Origin: Ciceribacter lividus
GTDB taxonomy: Bacteria > Pseudomonadota > Alphaproteobacteria > Rhizobiales > Rhizobiaceae
Reading direction: 5' to 3'
Assembly (NCBI RefSeq): GCF_003337715.1
Contig: NZ_QPIX01000012.1
Location: 1-64,000, forward strand
DNA: 64,000 bases
Made by a program: the position numbers and the translations under genes. Under the pieces are notes generated by a model. The model was not told the DNA's origin. It was given only the letters and a program-made list of their open reading frames with translations, and ran no database searches. Below, piece by piece: positions 26,641 through 36,054 of the stretch; position 1 is the first letter of the stretch, and each line of letters opens with the position of its first letter.

Positions 26641-28434
26641 TCACGCCTGCGGATCGAGAGCAGACGCGATGGCGCTCAACGTTTCGAAATAGGAGAGCCG
26701 GGCGGGCTCCGGTGTCAGGTTGTGATCGGCGCCTTCCAGAATGGTAAGGTCCACGTTCTTGTAGCGGCGCAATCCCCTGGCCGAACTGCCGAACTGCTCC
26801 GCGAAATGATCGAGGCCGACGTCGTTCTCACTGTAGAGAAGCGCGACGGGCACGCCCCTGTCCGACAGCGTGTGGAATGCACCGACGACCTCCCGTCGCA
26901 TGACCCGGTTCTGGGGCAGCATGTGAATGAGCGGCATCGCATGCCGTGCCAACCGACGCCCGAGAGCCCGCCCGATATTGGTCGCCGCACGGGCGATGTC
27001 GACGCGACCTTGCAGCAGTCGCTGGAAGGTTTCTCCCTGAAGAAGGCGCCCCTTGTAGTCGCCGAGCGTGCGGGGAACGAAACGAAGCGATTCATCGATG
27101 TCCCGTGCCGGGTCCCAGTAGAAGACGAAGGGATTGACCGCGACGACACCTTCGATACGGGCATCCTGCAAGGCGCTGCGGAAGGCAAGATAGGCGCCGC
27201 TGCAGCGTCCGGTGGCGACCACCGGCAGCAGATGACGTCGCTCGACGACGTCGAGTGCAGCACTGACATCGTTGGATTGCGCCTCATGATAGAGAACCTG
27301 ATCCGGCAGTCTGGGCACGGGCGGACTATCGGCGACATTCGCCGTGTCGAAGCGCAGCGAAGGGATGCCCTGCGCAGCGAGATCGCGTGCCAGACGAACG
27401 CCGGAACGCGCCCAGCCGGCAGCGCGGTCGTAGGCCGTGCCGACGAGCAGGACGGTCGCGCCGTTCCGTTCACCGAGCGGTTCGCAGAGCACCCCGTAAA
27501 GCCTTCCACCCTCTCCGAAGTTAAGAGCCTCCTCGCGAAAATCGGGGCCGCAGAGAACGGCGGGTTCGACGGACGCGAGCCGCGGCTTGGCGAGCTGCGC
27601 CGGCAGCGCTGCGGCCAGCCTCGATATCCAGTCGACCACGGCCAGCCGCACCGCCTGTGGCATCACGGCCGTCGCGGGATTGGAGACGAGATCGTCATAG
27701 CCCTGATAATCGGCCTCGGTGACCAGCGCGCCGTCTGCAACCAGCTTCGCGGCGAATTCCTGGTCGCCCGGCCGGTCGGGGCGCTTCACCACGAGGCACT
27801 GTGGCGCGGGTTTCTCACCCAGGGTCGCAAGGCTGAACTTCCGGATATCGGCAGCGATTTCCTCCGGCATCGCGAGGCCGGCGATGACGATACCCTCGGC
27901 AGCGCGGTGCTCCTTGGCGATGCCGAGCCCTTCCTCGACCATCTTCGCCCAGATCTGCATCTCCCGCAGATAGGCGCGACCGGATGTCACCGGTGCCAGC
28001 GCGACGAAGCCGGCCACGCCGTCGAGGCGGTGGATTGCCCTGAGCGCAATGGCCGTCCCGAGCCCCTGCCCGACGACCACGATGCGCGAGCAGCCGGAGA
28101 GCGCGGCGAGCCGACCCGCTGCTGCCACCACGGCGTCTTCCCATATCGTCAGCCCACCTGAGAAATCGCTTCTGTCGAGGGCATCGCCCGTCCCCGGATA
28201 ATCGAAACGCAGGCTCGCGATGCCGCATGCGGAGAGATCGTCGGCGATGATGCGCCAGAACTTGCGCAGGCACATCTCTTCGAGACCCCAGGGGCTGACA
28301 AACAGCACGCCGACGTCCGCAACGACCTGTCCGTCGGCCGGCATGAACAATCCGATCGTTTCAGAGAAGGCAACCGGTCTCGCTGCCGACGGGCCGCCGC
28401 TCGAAGCCGCAGGCAGGCTCGTTTGCTGTTTCAT
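26641..28434 (-). CDS. Tandem alpha/beta-hydrolase protein associated with polysaccharide cluster
   Basis: A 597-residue chain made of two alpha/beta-hydrolase folds. In the first (residues about 25-285) the nucleophile elbow reads GQGLG (122-126), with Gly where Ser is expected, so it looks catalytically dead. In the second (about 305-597) the elbow is GRCSG with Cys411, followed by a candidate Asp in SENDVG and a His in EGADHNLTP. The start at MKQQTSLPAA has a GGGGGAG ribosome site. It follows the flippase gene by 32 bases on the same strand. Acyl or aminoacyl transfer to, or removal from, an exopolysaccharide is a guess from context. Confidence 0.8.
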   Translation of the reverse strand: MKQQTSLPAASSGGPSAARPVAFSETIGLFMPADGQVVADVGVLFVSPWGLEEMCLRKFWRIIADDLSACGIASLRFDYPGTGDALDRSDFSGGLTIWEDAVVAAAGRLAALSGCSRIVVVGQGLGTAIALRAIHRLDGVAGFVALAPVTSGRAYLREMQIWAKMVEEGLGIAKEHRAAEGIVIAGLAMPEEIAADIRKFSLATLGEKPAPQCLVVKRPDRPGDQEFAAKLVADGALVTEADYQGYDDLVSNPATAVMPQAVRLAVVDWISRLAAALPAQLAKPRLASVEPAVLCGPDFREEALNFGEGGRLYGVLCEPLGERNGATVLLVGTAYDRAAGWARSGVRLARDLAAQGIPSLRFDTANVADSPPVPRLPDQVLYHEAQSNDVSAALDVVERRHLLPVVATGRCSGAYLAFRSALQDARIEGVVAVNPFVFYWDPARDIDESLRFVPRTLGDYKGRLLQGETFQRLLQGRVDIARAATNIGRALGRRLARHAMPLIHMLPQNRVMRREVVGAFHTLSDRGVPVALLYSENDVGLDHFAEQFGSSARGLRRYKNVDLTILEGADHNLTPEPARLSYFETLSAIASALDPQA

Positions 28435-28466
28435 GGATAGAACTCCCCCAAAACTCTCACCCGGAA

Positions 28467-29999
28467 TCAACGTTCCCCGTTGCGAGGACCCCGGTTCGCA
28501 AATACCAGCTCCACCACGCGAGCCGCTGCGATCCCTGCCACGCCCGGCAAGCGGCGGGCGATGCTCTCGATGACAGCGTAGTCCTCGAGGGCGACGGCCC
28601 TGAAGAGCCGCAGTGCCACGATGTAGCACAGCGCACCCGCAGAGATCGCAAGGACAAGACCCACAAAACCCGGAATGAACGCGAGCACCAGCGAGGCGGC
28701 ACCGGCGCAGGCCGCCGCCGCGAGGGCGATCCGCAACAGGTTCCAGTAAAGTCTCGCAAGAGAGCGTTCGAATGTCAGCCGGCGCATCATCAGCGCGCTC
28801 ATCAGCGTGAAGACGACAAAGCGCACCGCCGCCGCGCCCTCCGCCCCGTAGGAGGGGACGACGAGGAAGGCCCCGACCACCATCGTGACCGCACCGACGA
28901 TCCCGATCATCAGGCGCTCACGCACCCGATCAAGAGAGAAGAGGTACTGCGTACAGATGAGGCCGAGCACGTTGGCCGGCGTGACCAGCGCAAGGATGGT
29001 GAGTGCCGGACCGGCCGGCGCGAACGCCTCGCCGAAGATCGTGGAGATCAGCCGCGGCGCGATCACCGCCAGTCCGAAACTCAGCGGCAGGGTGATGTAG
29101 GAGAGGCTGCGGATGACGGCTTCAAAAACCGCGGCCGGTAGCGTCGTGCCGCCGTGGTCCTGCAGCTTCTCGGAGTAGTAGGGCACGAGACTGCCGGTGA
29201 GCTGTACCGGCAGCTGCAGCGCCAGATTGGCGAGCGACATCGCAGCGGCATAGAAGCCGACGACCGCGACGCCCGAATAGCGCTCCAGGAAGAAGAATTC
29301 GACGCGGTTCAGGAAGATCGAATCGACGATGAACTGCACCGATAGCAACATGGACGAGCCGAGCAGGTAGCGCGGGGAAATGCCGCAATTCCGCGCCCGC
29401 GTGCGCAGGATGCCGGCTGCATAGGTGAACTGGACCGTGAAACCGAGCGTGTAGCCGATGAGCGCACCGGGAATGCCGAAGAACACCGCGCCGACCGCAA
29501 CGCCGAAGAACTGAAGGAGGCCGGAGGCGGCCGAGAGCCGGAAGAAGGTCCCGACCTGCTGTTCGCCGAGCAGGTAGTTCTTGGCAGAGGAGCCAATCGA
29601 CTGGATGACGAAGAGCGCACCGGTAATGACCACAACGATGGGGGTGCTGGTCGCCCAGTGCTCATACTCCGCCAGCGTGAACACCGCCGCGTAAAGCGCG
29701 GCGAGGAGGAGGGTAGATCCGACGACGGGGCGAAGCAGATAGGCGGCAAAACCACGCCGATCCACCGGCGAGTAGCCCTGGCTCTTCAACTGCGGGAGCA
29801 GGCGGAGCAGCATGACCCCGGTTCCTAACTCGGCCACCAGCGACGCCGTGACGGCAAGCCAGAGCGAGAAGGCGATGATGCCGTTCGCCTCAGGCCCGAG
29901 AAGACGCGCGGTAATGATGGAGCAGGCAAAGCCGATGAGAAGAAGAGACAGCCCGGCTGCAGCATTCAATGCCGAATTCGCAACGATACTCTTGGCCAT
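28467..29999 (-). CDS. Lipopolysaccharide/exopolysaccharide flippase (Wzx/MOP family)
   Basis: A 510-residue integral membrane protein with about 12-14 hydrophobic helices of the MATE-like polysaccharide transport (MOP) superfamily. It would flip undecaprenyl-linked oligosaccharide repeat units across the inner membrane. Characteristic stretches are the N-terminal NSALNAAAGLSLLLIGFA followed by ITARLLGPEANGI, and YAAAMSLANLALQLP in mid protein. The start MAKSIVANSAL fits the family; upstream codons are ignored. It forms an operon with the tandem hydrolase and is divergent from a glycosyltransferase. Confidence 0.9.
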   Translation of the reverse strand: MAKSIVANSALNAAAGLSLLLIGFACSIITARLLGPEANGIIAFSLWLAVTASLVAELGTGVMLLRLLPQLKSQGYSPVDRRGFAAYLLRPVVGSTLLLAALYAAVFTLAEYEHWATSTPIVVVITGALFVIQSIGSSAKNYLLGEQQVGTFFRLSAASGLLQFFGVAVGAVFFGIPGALIGYTLGFTVQFTYAAGILRTRARNCGISPRYLLGSSMLLSVQFIVDSIFLNRVEFFFLERYSGVAVVGFYAAAMSLANLALQLPVQLTGSLVPYYSEKLQDHGGTTLPAAVFEAVIRSLSYITLPLSFGLAVIAPRLISTIFGEAFAPAGPALTILALVTPANVLGLICTQYLFSLDRVRERLMIGIVGAVTMVVGAFLVVPSYGAEGAAAVRFVVFTLMSALMMRRLTFERSLARLYWNLLRIALAAAACAGAASLVLAFIPGFVGLVLAISAGALCYIVALRLFRAVALEDYAVIESIARRLPGVAGIAAARVVELVFANRGPRNGER

Positions 30000-30179
30000 A
30001 TGGTGATCTTCTATCCGCCCGGACACCGTCATGGGACTGCGATGCATTCGTCTGGTTCTAGCCAGAAAATGCTTAAGGAACCCTCCATCTCCGCCGGCCG
30101 CCGATTGGCGGCTTTACGGAGATTTAAGCGGGATCCGATATCCCTTCCCCATGTTCCTGCCAACCTGTCGCGGTGTCAT

Positions 30180-31190
30180 TTGCAGATCGTCTTTCTCGTA
30201 GCTTCGGCCCAGGACAGGATGTGCGGCGTCGCCGACTACACGGGACGGCTGGCGGCTGCGCTTCGGGACGTCGGCGCCTCCGTGACCGTCGAGTACCTCG
30301 ATTCCTGGTCTCTCCGGCACATCCTGGAGATCCGGCGCCGCTATGCCGGAAAGAGGCACGTAGCCTTTCACCTGCAGTATCCGTCGCTGAGTATCGGCAA
30401 ATCGGTGTCGCCCGGGTTCCTGCCGCTGCTGTTGCCCAACACCTTCGTCACGTTGCACGAATTCCGGATCTTCCATCTCCTGCGCAAGATGGTGTTCCTG
30501 TTGCCGAGCCTGCTCGCCAGGGCAGTCATCTTCTCGAACGACGAGGAGAGAACCCTCTTCGCGCGCTATTTCCCATGGTCGCGCAAGCGCCTGATGGTCG
30601 TTCCGATCGGCAACAACATCCCGAGACTTGCAGCGAAAAAGGCACCCGGCGGCGGGGAACGCATCGTCTACTTCGGGCAGATCTCGCGTAACAAGGGAAT
30701 AGAGTTCTTCATCGAGACGATCGAGCGGATGCGTGAGGGAGGCTCGCTCGCCGAGGCCCAGATGATCGGCGCGCTCGTCGAAACCGACACGGACTTCGTG
30801 GACTATGTACGGGACTCGGCAAGACGCCTCGGCATCGAGCTCAAGCTGAACCTGCCGCCGGAGGCGGTTTCGGAGACGCTGAGCGAGGCGACCATCGCCC
30901 TTCTGCCCTTCCCGGACGGTGTTTCGAACAAGCGCGGCTCGGCGCTCGCCTGCCTCGACCATGGTGTGTGCGTGCTCACCACTCACACCGAGCGGACACC
31001 CGAATGGCTTGCCGAGGTCACGTATCCCGTCACCACACCCAAGGACGCGGCGAGCATGATCGGGAAGATCGTACATGGCGACGCTCCCCGGGTACGTTCA
31101 CCGCTGGTCCTCGAAAGGGAAATGGCGGCGCGCGACTGGCATGCCATCGCCCGCGAGCACCTTCGCATCTATCAGCAGACCGTCCGCTGA
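30180..31190 (+). CDS. Glycosyltransferase, GT-B fold (family 1/4-like)
   Basis: A 336-residue GT-B protein when started at TTG 30180, which gives the typical opening MQIVFLVASAQDRMCGVADYTGRLA. ATG codons further upstream (30069, 30042) are in frame but extend into sequence without homologous character. The C-terminal Rossmann half has IVYFGQISRNKGIEFFIETIE and the donor-binding tail EATIALLPFPDGVSNKRGSA. It probably adds a sugar to a lipid-linked repeat unit. It is divergent from the flippase and convergent with the next glycosyltransferase. Donor and acceptor unknown. Confidence 0.82.
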   Translation: MQIVFLVASAQDRMCGVADYTGRLAAALRDVGASVTVEYLDSWSLRHILEIRRRYAGKRHVAFHLQYPSLSIGKSVSPGFLPLLLPNTFVTLHEFRIFHLLRKMVFLLPSLLARAVIFSNDEERTLFARYFPWSRKRLMVVPIGNNIPRLAAKKAPGGGERIVYFGQISRNKGIEFFIETIERMREGGSLAEAQMIGALVETDTDFVDYVRDSARRLGIELKLNLPPEAVSETLSEATIALLPFPDGVSNKRGSALACLDHGVCVLTTHTERTPEWLAEVTYPVTTPKDAASMIGKIVHGDAPRVRSPLVLEREMAARDWHAIAREHLRIYQQTVR

Positions 31191-31214
31191 CCGAATTCCG
31201 CGCCGGTGGCGGGG

Positions 31215-32381
31215 TCACTCCGCCAGGGCGTCGCGATAAACCGCGTCGTAATGCCCGACGACGGTATCCCAGGAGTAACTGCTCGCCGCCGCGATGAGCG
31301 CGTGTCGCGTCGCTTCGGGGTCGGATATGAGGTCGGCCAAGGCTGCTTCCACGACCTCGGAAGCCTTTGAGACGTCGTCGAAATCCGCAAGGCGGATGAC
31401 GGAGTGCTTGTCGGCAAGGCTGCGATAGGCCTCGTTCGAATTGAGAACCGGCAACAGGCCGGCGCTCATAGCCTCCACCGCGACGAGGCCGAAGCCTTCA
31501 TAATCGGAAGCGGAAACGAAGATGGACGCACCGGCGATCAGTTGCCGTACAGTCTCGTTCGGCACCGCCACGTGCAGGCCGACATGCTCCACCAACCCAC
31601 GGGCGGCAATTTCCCGGCGCAGATCGGCTTCCGTCAGGTCCGACGGAGAACCTACGATGTCGAGGTGCCAGTCCGGATCCTTCTCGACCAGACGGGCCGT
31701 TGCATCGAGAAGCCGCTCCAGCCGCTTGTTTATGGAAAAGCGGCCGATCGTGATCATCCGCCGCCTCGGCCGAGAGGAGGCGAGACCAGCGAATTTTTCC
31801 GTGTCCACACCGTTTTCGACCAGAACGGTGCGACCGGCCGCGATCGTGTCGAAGAGATCGAGGTCCGAGCGGCTGCAGCAGACGACAGCGCGATAGGCGA
31901 GACAGGAGAGCCGTGTCAGCGTGCGGAACCAGAGCCGTTTGATCGCCGCATATTTCCTTGTGTGAAAGAACCCGCCATGGGTGGTGGCAATCATCGGCTT
32001 GCCGTGGAAAGGACGCGTGACGGCGAGAAAGTCGAAGAAGAAGTCTACGGCATGGACATGTACCAGATCGGCGTCCCGGATGTGCCGCAGCACCTGCGGA
32101 GCGACTGGATAACGGGTGCTGCCGGACCAGGGGACGCGCACCACCTCGACGCCGTCGATCACATCCGATGCGGGCAGCAGCCGCTCGCGATCGGTAAAGA
32201 GGCTGTTGCAGGTGACGACGCGGACACGGTAGCCGCGCGCCAGCAGAAGACGGCTGAGATTGCCGACGACGTCTTCGAGGCCGCCGCGGCCGGGCGCATA
32301 TTGCCGGACGACCTGGACGACCAGTGGCGCTTGCCCGTCGCGCTGTGCAGAAGCGGACATCGTTTCGTCGTTCGCCTCCAT
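31215..32381 (-). CDS. Glycosyltransferase family 4
   Basis: A 388-residue retaining GT-B glycosyltransferase. Seen are the N-terminal VRQYAPGRGGLEDVVGNLSR, the central VENGVDTEKF, the nucleotide-sugar-binding TIGRFSINKRLERLLDA and the EX7E motif in SASDYEGFGLVAVEAMSAG. It resembles mannosyl/glucosyl transferases of exopolysaccharide clusters. ATG at 32381 was chosen (ribosome site GGAAGGA); a GTG lies one codon earlier. It is convergent with the preceding glycosyltransferase and divergent from the GumC-type gene. Confidence 0.9.
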   Translation of the reverse strand: MEANDETMSASAQRDGQAPLVVQVVRQYAPGRGGLEDVVGNLSRLLLARGYRVRVVTCNSLFTDRERLLPASDVIDGVEVVRVPWSGSTRYPVAPQVLRHIRDADLVHVHAVDFFFDFLAVTRPFHGKPMIATTHGGFFHTRKYAAIKRLWFRTLTRLSCLAYRAVVCCSRSDLDLFDTIAAGRTVLVENGVDTEKFAGLASSRPRRRMITIGRFSINKRLERLLDATARLVEKDPDWHLDIVGSPSDLTEADLRREIAARGLVEHVGLHVAVPNETVRQLIAGASIFVSASDYEGFGLVAVEAMSAGLLPVLNSNEAYRSLADKHSVIRLADFDDVSKASEVVEAALADLISDPEATRHALIAAASSYSWDTVVGHYDAVYRDALAE

Positions 32382-32708
32382 CACCCATCCTTCCGGCGCT
32401 GCGAAGACCGGCTTCGTGCCGGTCTTCTGTTCGGGCGAATTGAAAGCGCGAAAAGCTTAAGATCGCGTATGTCCGGCATCTCGCCGCCGCTGGTGCCCGG
32501 CTCCGGCCCCCTGCCCTTCAGAAACCGTTAACCATGATCTGCGAGGATTGTCTTGACCACTGCGGTTGCCGGAAGCCCTCGCCCATAGGCCCCATTCCCG
32601 ATACCGGCCGCTCGTTGTGTGCTGCGGGATCGCAAACCCGCACCGGATTGATCGTCCGGAGGCTGCGGAAACGACAATCTCTGACCGGACGCGGTCTTGG
32701 GCAGGAAA
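32382..32708. other. Divergent intergenic region, no gene seen
   Basis: This 327-base region between the GT4 gene and the GumC-type gene should hold both promoters. Several frames are open by chance but none has a ribosome site or family pattern. No obvious operator was found. Confidence 0.5.
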
Positions 32709-34697
32709 ATGGACATCGACATTTTTCAACTACCGGGAATCCTGAGACGCCGCCTGCACTACGTGATCCTCACCGTGATCGTCTGCCTGGCGCTCGCTTT
32801 CGTCTATGTCCTGCGCCTCACACCGCTCTATACCTCTTCCACCGAGCTCCTCCTGGACCCGAAGGGTCTGGTCACCGGCGGCGCGGACCCTGTCAACGCG
32901 GCTACGCCGGTTCCGCAGGACCAGCCTGCCGTCGACAGCCAGATCTATGTCATGCAGTCGCGCGCGACGCTCGAGGAGGTCGCTGACAAGCTCAATCTCG
33001 TAAAGGATCCGTTCTTCGCCGCGGCGGTGAAGAAGGCGAAGAACGATCGTGATCGGCTGATGGCCGTCGTCACGGTCCTCAAGGCGCATGTGACGATAGA
33101 GCGTGCCGGCCAGTCGCTCGTCTTCTCGATCAGCGCTGAGCATCCGAATGCCGCGACCGCGGCCGACATTGCAAATTCAATCGCCACCGTCTATCTGCGC
33201 CAGCTCGACGAGGCCCGGGCAAGTGCCGCGCGACGTGCCAGCAGTTCCTTCCAGCTGCAGGCGAGCGAGCTGCGCGACCGCGTGCTCAGGGCCGAACTCG
33301 CCGTCGAGAAGTTCAAGGCGGAGAATGGCCTCGTAAGCACCGGGCAGCAGGGCCTGGTCATCGATCAGCAGGTGGCCGGCCTCAACCAGCAACTCATCGA
33401 TGCCCGCGCGGTCGAAGAGCGGCAGCGGACGATCTACGAGCAGGCGAAGAAGCTTACGATCGAGGCGATCGAGTCCGGCGCCATTCCCGAGGTCCTGCAG
33501 TCGACGTCGATCGGTCTCCTGCGTGACCGCTACGTGAACCTGCTCGACCGTCGCTCCCAGCTTGCGACCAGCCTCGGCGGCAATCACCCGCAGATCAAGG
33601 CGATCAATTCCCAGATCGCCAACATGCAGAACGCGATCGAACAGGAGCTCGGCCGCGTCCGCCAGTCCATGAAGAGCAGCTACGAGCGCGCTGTCGCAGA
33701 CACGAAAGCTCTCACCGCGCAGCTCGAGAAAATGAGCGCCACGAGCTTCGACAGCAGTGCGGCGCAGATCAAGATGCGCCAGCTCGAAAGCGAGGCGGAC
33801 GCAGTCCGCACCCTCTACAAGGCATTCCTCAGCCGCGCTGAGGAACTCGGGCAGCAGCAATCGGTCAACACCGATAATTCCCGCGTGATCACCGCCGCGG
33901 TGCCGATGCCGAAATCCTCCACCGTGCTGAAGCTGATGATTCTCGCCGCGGCCTCTCTCTTCGGCTCCGTGCTGGGAAGTGCGCTGGCCGTCCTGCGCGA
34001 GCTGCTGGTGCGGCAGACCCCGTCCGCCGAAACCCTGAGCAAGCGGACCGGACTTCCCGTGCTTGCGCGGATCAGGATGCCGCGCCGGCACGCCAACGCG
34101 CCTCTGCTTCGCCGGTTTCCGTTTCCGGGTCGCTCGGCCGAAGAGCCACCGCTTCCACTCGGCGAGAGCCATCCGGCGATCCGCGCGCTTGCCGGGCAGC
34201 TCGTCGAGAGGCTCGGCACACGCGCGCCCGCGATGGTACTCTTTTCGACTCCGAAGCCGATGCGGGAAGCAACCGGCATCGTCGCCGACACGGTGCAGGC
34301 GCTTCTCGACCTCGGCCACGACGTTCTCTACGCCCCCGGAGATCTCGCCGACCGGTCGCCGCGATCCACGCGGTTCGGTCGTCCGAGCCTGCGCGGCGCC
34401 CTCGAGCGCGAACGCGAGGACTCGGGTCCTTTCGGCGATCTCCTGAGATATGATCTCTTCCGTGCCCGCCGGGGAACCGGCCGGTCCATGTCGGAGGAAG
34501 GCAGCCACCGTTTCGTGATCGTCAACGCCTGCGGCACGCAGGCCACCGACTTCCTGCCTTCACTGATGAACCACGCCGATGCCCTCGTGCCGATCATCGA
34601 TGCGAGAGAGACGACGCAAGACGACCTGGCGGCATTCGTCGACTCGTTCGGCGAGAGGCGGAGCCTTGTCCTCGGAACCGTTCTGGTGGAGGCCTAG
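32709..34697 (+). CDS. GumC/Wzz-type polysaccharide co-polymerase with degenerate kinase-like tail
   Basis: A 662-residue inner-membrane protein. N-terminal Wzz domain with first helix at residues about 16-36, long periplasmic coiled coil (170-400; ELRDRVLRAELAVEKFKAE) and second helix near 410-435 after the proline-rich AAVPMPKSS. The cytoplasmic C-terminal part (about 490-660) has the outline of a BY-kinase fold (MVLFSTPKPMREATGIVADT, VIVNACG) but no Walker A GKT/GKS and no tyrosine-rich tail, so it is unlikely to be an active tyrosine kinase. It controls chain length and export in Wzx/Wzy pathways. It is followed 67 bases later by the polymerase gene. Confidence 0.9.
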   Translation: MDIDIFQLPGILRRRLHYVILTVIVCLALAFVYVLRLTPLYTSSTELLLDPKGLVTGGADPVNAATPVPQDQPAVDSQIYVMQSRATLEEVADKLNLVKDPFFAAAVKKAKNDRDRLMAVVTVLKAHVTIERAGQSLVFSISAEHPNAATAADIANSIATVYLRQLDEARASAARRASSSFQLQASELRDRVLRAELAVEKFKAENGLVSTGQQGLVIDQQVAGLNQQLIDARAVEERQRTIYEQAKKLTIEAIESGAIPEVLQSTSIGLLRDRYVNLLDRRSQLATSLGGNHPQIKAINSQIANMQNAIEQELGRVRQSMKSSYERAVADTKALTAQLEKMSATSFDSSAAQIKMRQLESEADAVRTLYKAFLSRAEELGQQQSVNTDNSRVITAAVPMPKSSTVLKLMILAAASLFGSVLGSALAVLRELLVRQTPSAETLSKRTGLPVLARIRMPRRHANAPLLRRFPFPGRSAEEPPLPLGESHPAIRALAGQLVERLGTRAPAMVLFSTPKPMREATGIVADTVQALLDLGHDVLYAPGDLADRSPRSTRFGRPSLRGALEREREDSGPFGDLLRYDLFRARRGTGRSMSEEGSHRFVIVNACGTQATDFLPSLMNHADALVPIIDARETTQDDLAAFVDSFGERRSLVLGTVLVEA

Positions 34698-34764
34698 GCC
34701 ATGACGTCACGGTTGCCGGCAGCAGCAAGGCCTCTGCCCGCCGACGGCGACCGATGGACATGTC

Positions 34765-36054
34765 ATGCGTACCGCTGAAGCCTTCGCATCGCCCCTTCCG
34801 CCCGAGGAGGCAGCCGGCGGCTGGATGACGCGCACAAGGCGCCACCTCGCCGTCTTCACCGTGATGGGCGGCCTCACGTTCAACCTGTTCCTCTGCTTCG
34901 TGAACACGCGCGTGATGGGCATACGCGACAGTCACGTCATGCTGTTCGAGATGCTGCTGATCGGCTGCGCCTTCCTGGCAGCCTTCACCCGCAAGCTCGA
35001 CATCTATCTCGTTCTGGCGCTGTACGTGAGCTACATGGTGCTGCTCTTTGCACTGCGCGGCGCCGTCGATCTCAAGGCGCTCCGCGACATCCTGATCCCG
35101 ATCGCCTTCTATTTCATGGGAACGCGCGTGCGGGACCTGCGGCTGGCCGACCGGCTCGTCACCGCATCGATCGCGATCGTCGTCGTCTTCGGTCTCTTCG
35201 AGTACCTGCTGACGGATCTCTATCTCGATTTCTTCAACGTGCTCGGCTACTTCATCGCCCGCGGCACGGTAACGCCGGAGGAAGCTTTCGGAGCGACGAG
35301 AGGGCTCTTCATCAGCGGCATGCGCCCGGAGCCGCGCTCGCTCTTTTCCTTCCTGGGACAGCACCGTGTTTCGTCGGTATTTCTGGAGCCCGTCTCGGCG
35401 GGCAATTTCGGCGCGATCGTCTTCGCCTGGGCGCTCTTCCGCTCTGACATGCGCTATCGCTTCGCCGTCATGGCGGGCGCGATCCTGACCGTCATCCTGG
35501 CCGATGCCCGTTTCGGGTTCTTCACCTGCGTCCTGATGACGCTCATGACGCCTTTCTACCGCATCATTCCGAAGACCATATGGCTGGCGCTGCCCTTCCT
35601 GATGTTGGCGATCATCGCCGTCTACGGGCTCGCCACCGGCACGGAGGGCGGAGCAAACGACGTCGGCGGACGCCTCAAGGTCACGGCCGGCATCCTCACA
35701 CATCTCGATCTTCCGGTCGTGCTGGGGATTGCGGTCACCGACCAGTTCACGGCCGACTCGGGCCTCGCCTACACCCTCACCAAGTTCGGCCTCTTCGGCT
35801 TCATCGCGCTCTGGGCCTTGATGGTCATGGCGCCGATCCGCGACGCGAAGGCGTGGTCCTTCCATTCGATGGTCATCGTCTACCTGCTGTTGCTGATGAT
35901 CATCAGCAACTCGCTCTACTCCATCAAGACGGCCGCACTTCTGTGGTTCATCCTCGGAACAGCCGACCGTATCGACTGGCGAGCGCTCGCCCAGGGGCGG
36001 GTCAGGGACGATCGAGCGCCGGGCATTCCGCAGCCGACGACGAGAAATTCTTGA
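34765..36054 (+). CDS. Polysaccharide polymerase / O-antigen-ligase-like membrane protein (Wzy-type)
   Basis: A 429-residue protein with about ten or eleven predicted membrane helices and one large periplasmic loop (about 175-215; GLFISGMRPEPRSLFSFLGQ). Arginines in this loop (RPEPRS, QHRVSSVFLEP) match the chemistry of Wzy and WaaL enzymes. It presumably polymerises the repeat units flipped by the Wzx gene at 28467 together with the GumC-type protein upstream. The C-terminal 18 codons overlap the end of the convergent GH5 gene by 53 bases. Sequence in this family is too variable to name the polymer. Confidence 0.82.
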   Translation: MRTAEAFASPLPPEEAAGGWMTRTRRHLAVFTVMGGLTFNLFLCFVNTRVMGIRDSHVMLFEMLLIGCAFLAAFTRKLDIYLVLALYVSYMVLLFALRGAVDLKALRDILIPIAFYFMGTRVRDLRLADRLVTASIAIVVVFGLFEYLLTDLYLDFFNVLGYFIARGTVTPEEAFGATRGLFISGMRPEPRSLFSFLGQHRVSSVFLEPVSAGNFGAIVFAWALFRSDMRYRFAVMAGAILTVILADARFGFFTCVLMTLMTPFYRIIPKTIWLALPFLMLAIIAVYGLATGTEGGANDVGGRLKVTAGILTHLDLPVVLGIAVTDQFTADSGLAYTLTKFGLFGFIALWALMVMAPIRDAKAWSFHSMVIVYLLLLMIISNSLYSIKTAALLWFILGTADRIDWRALAQGRVRDDRAPGIPQPTTRNS

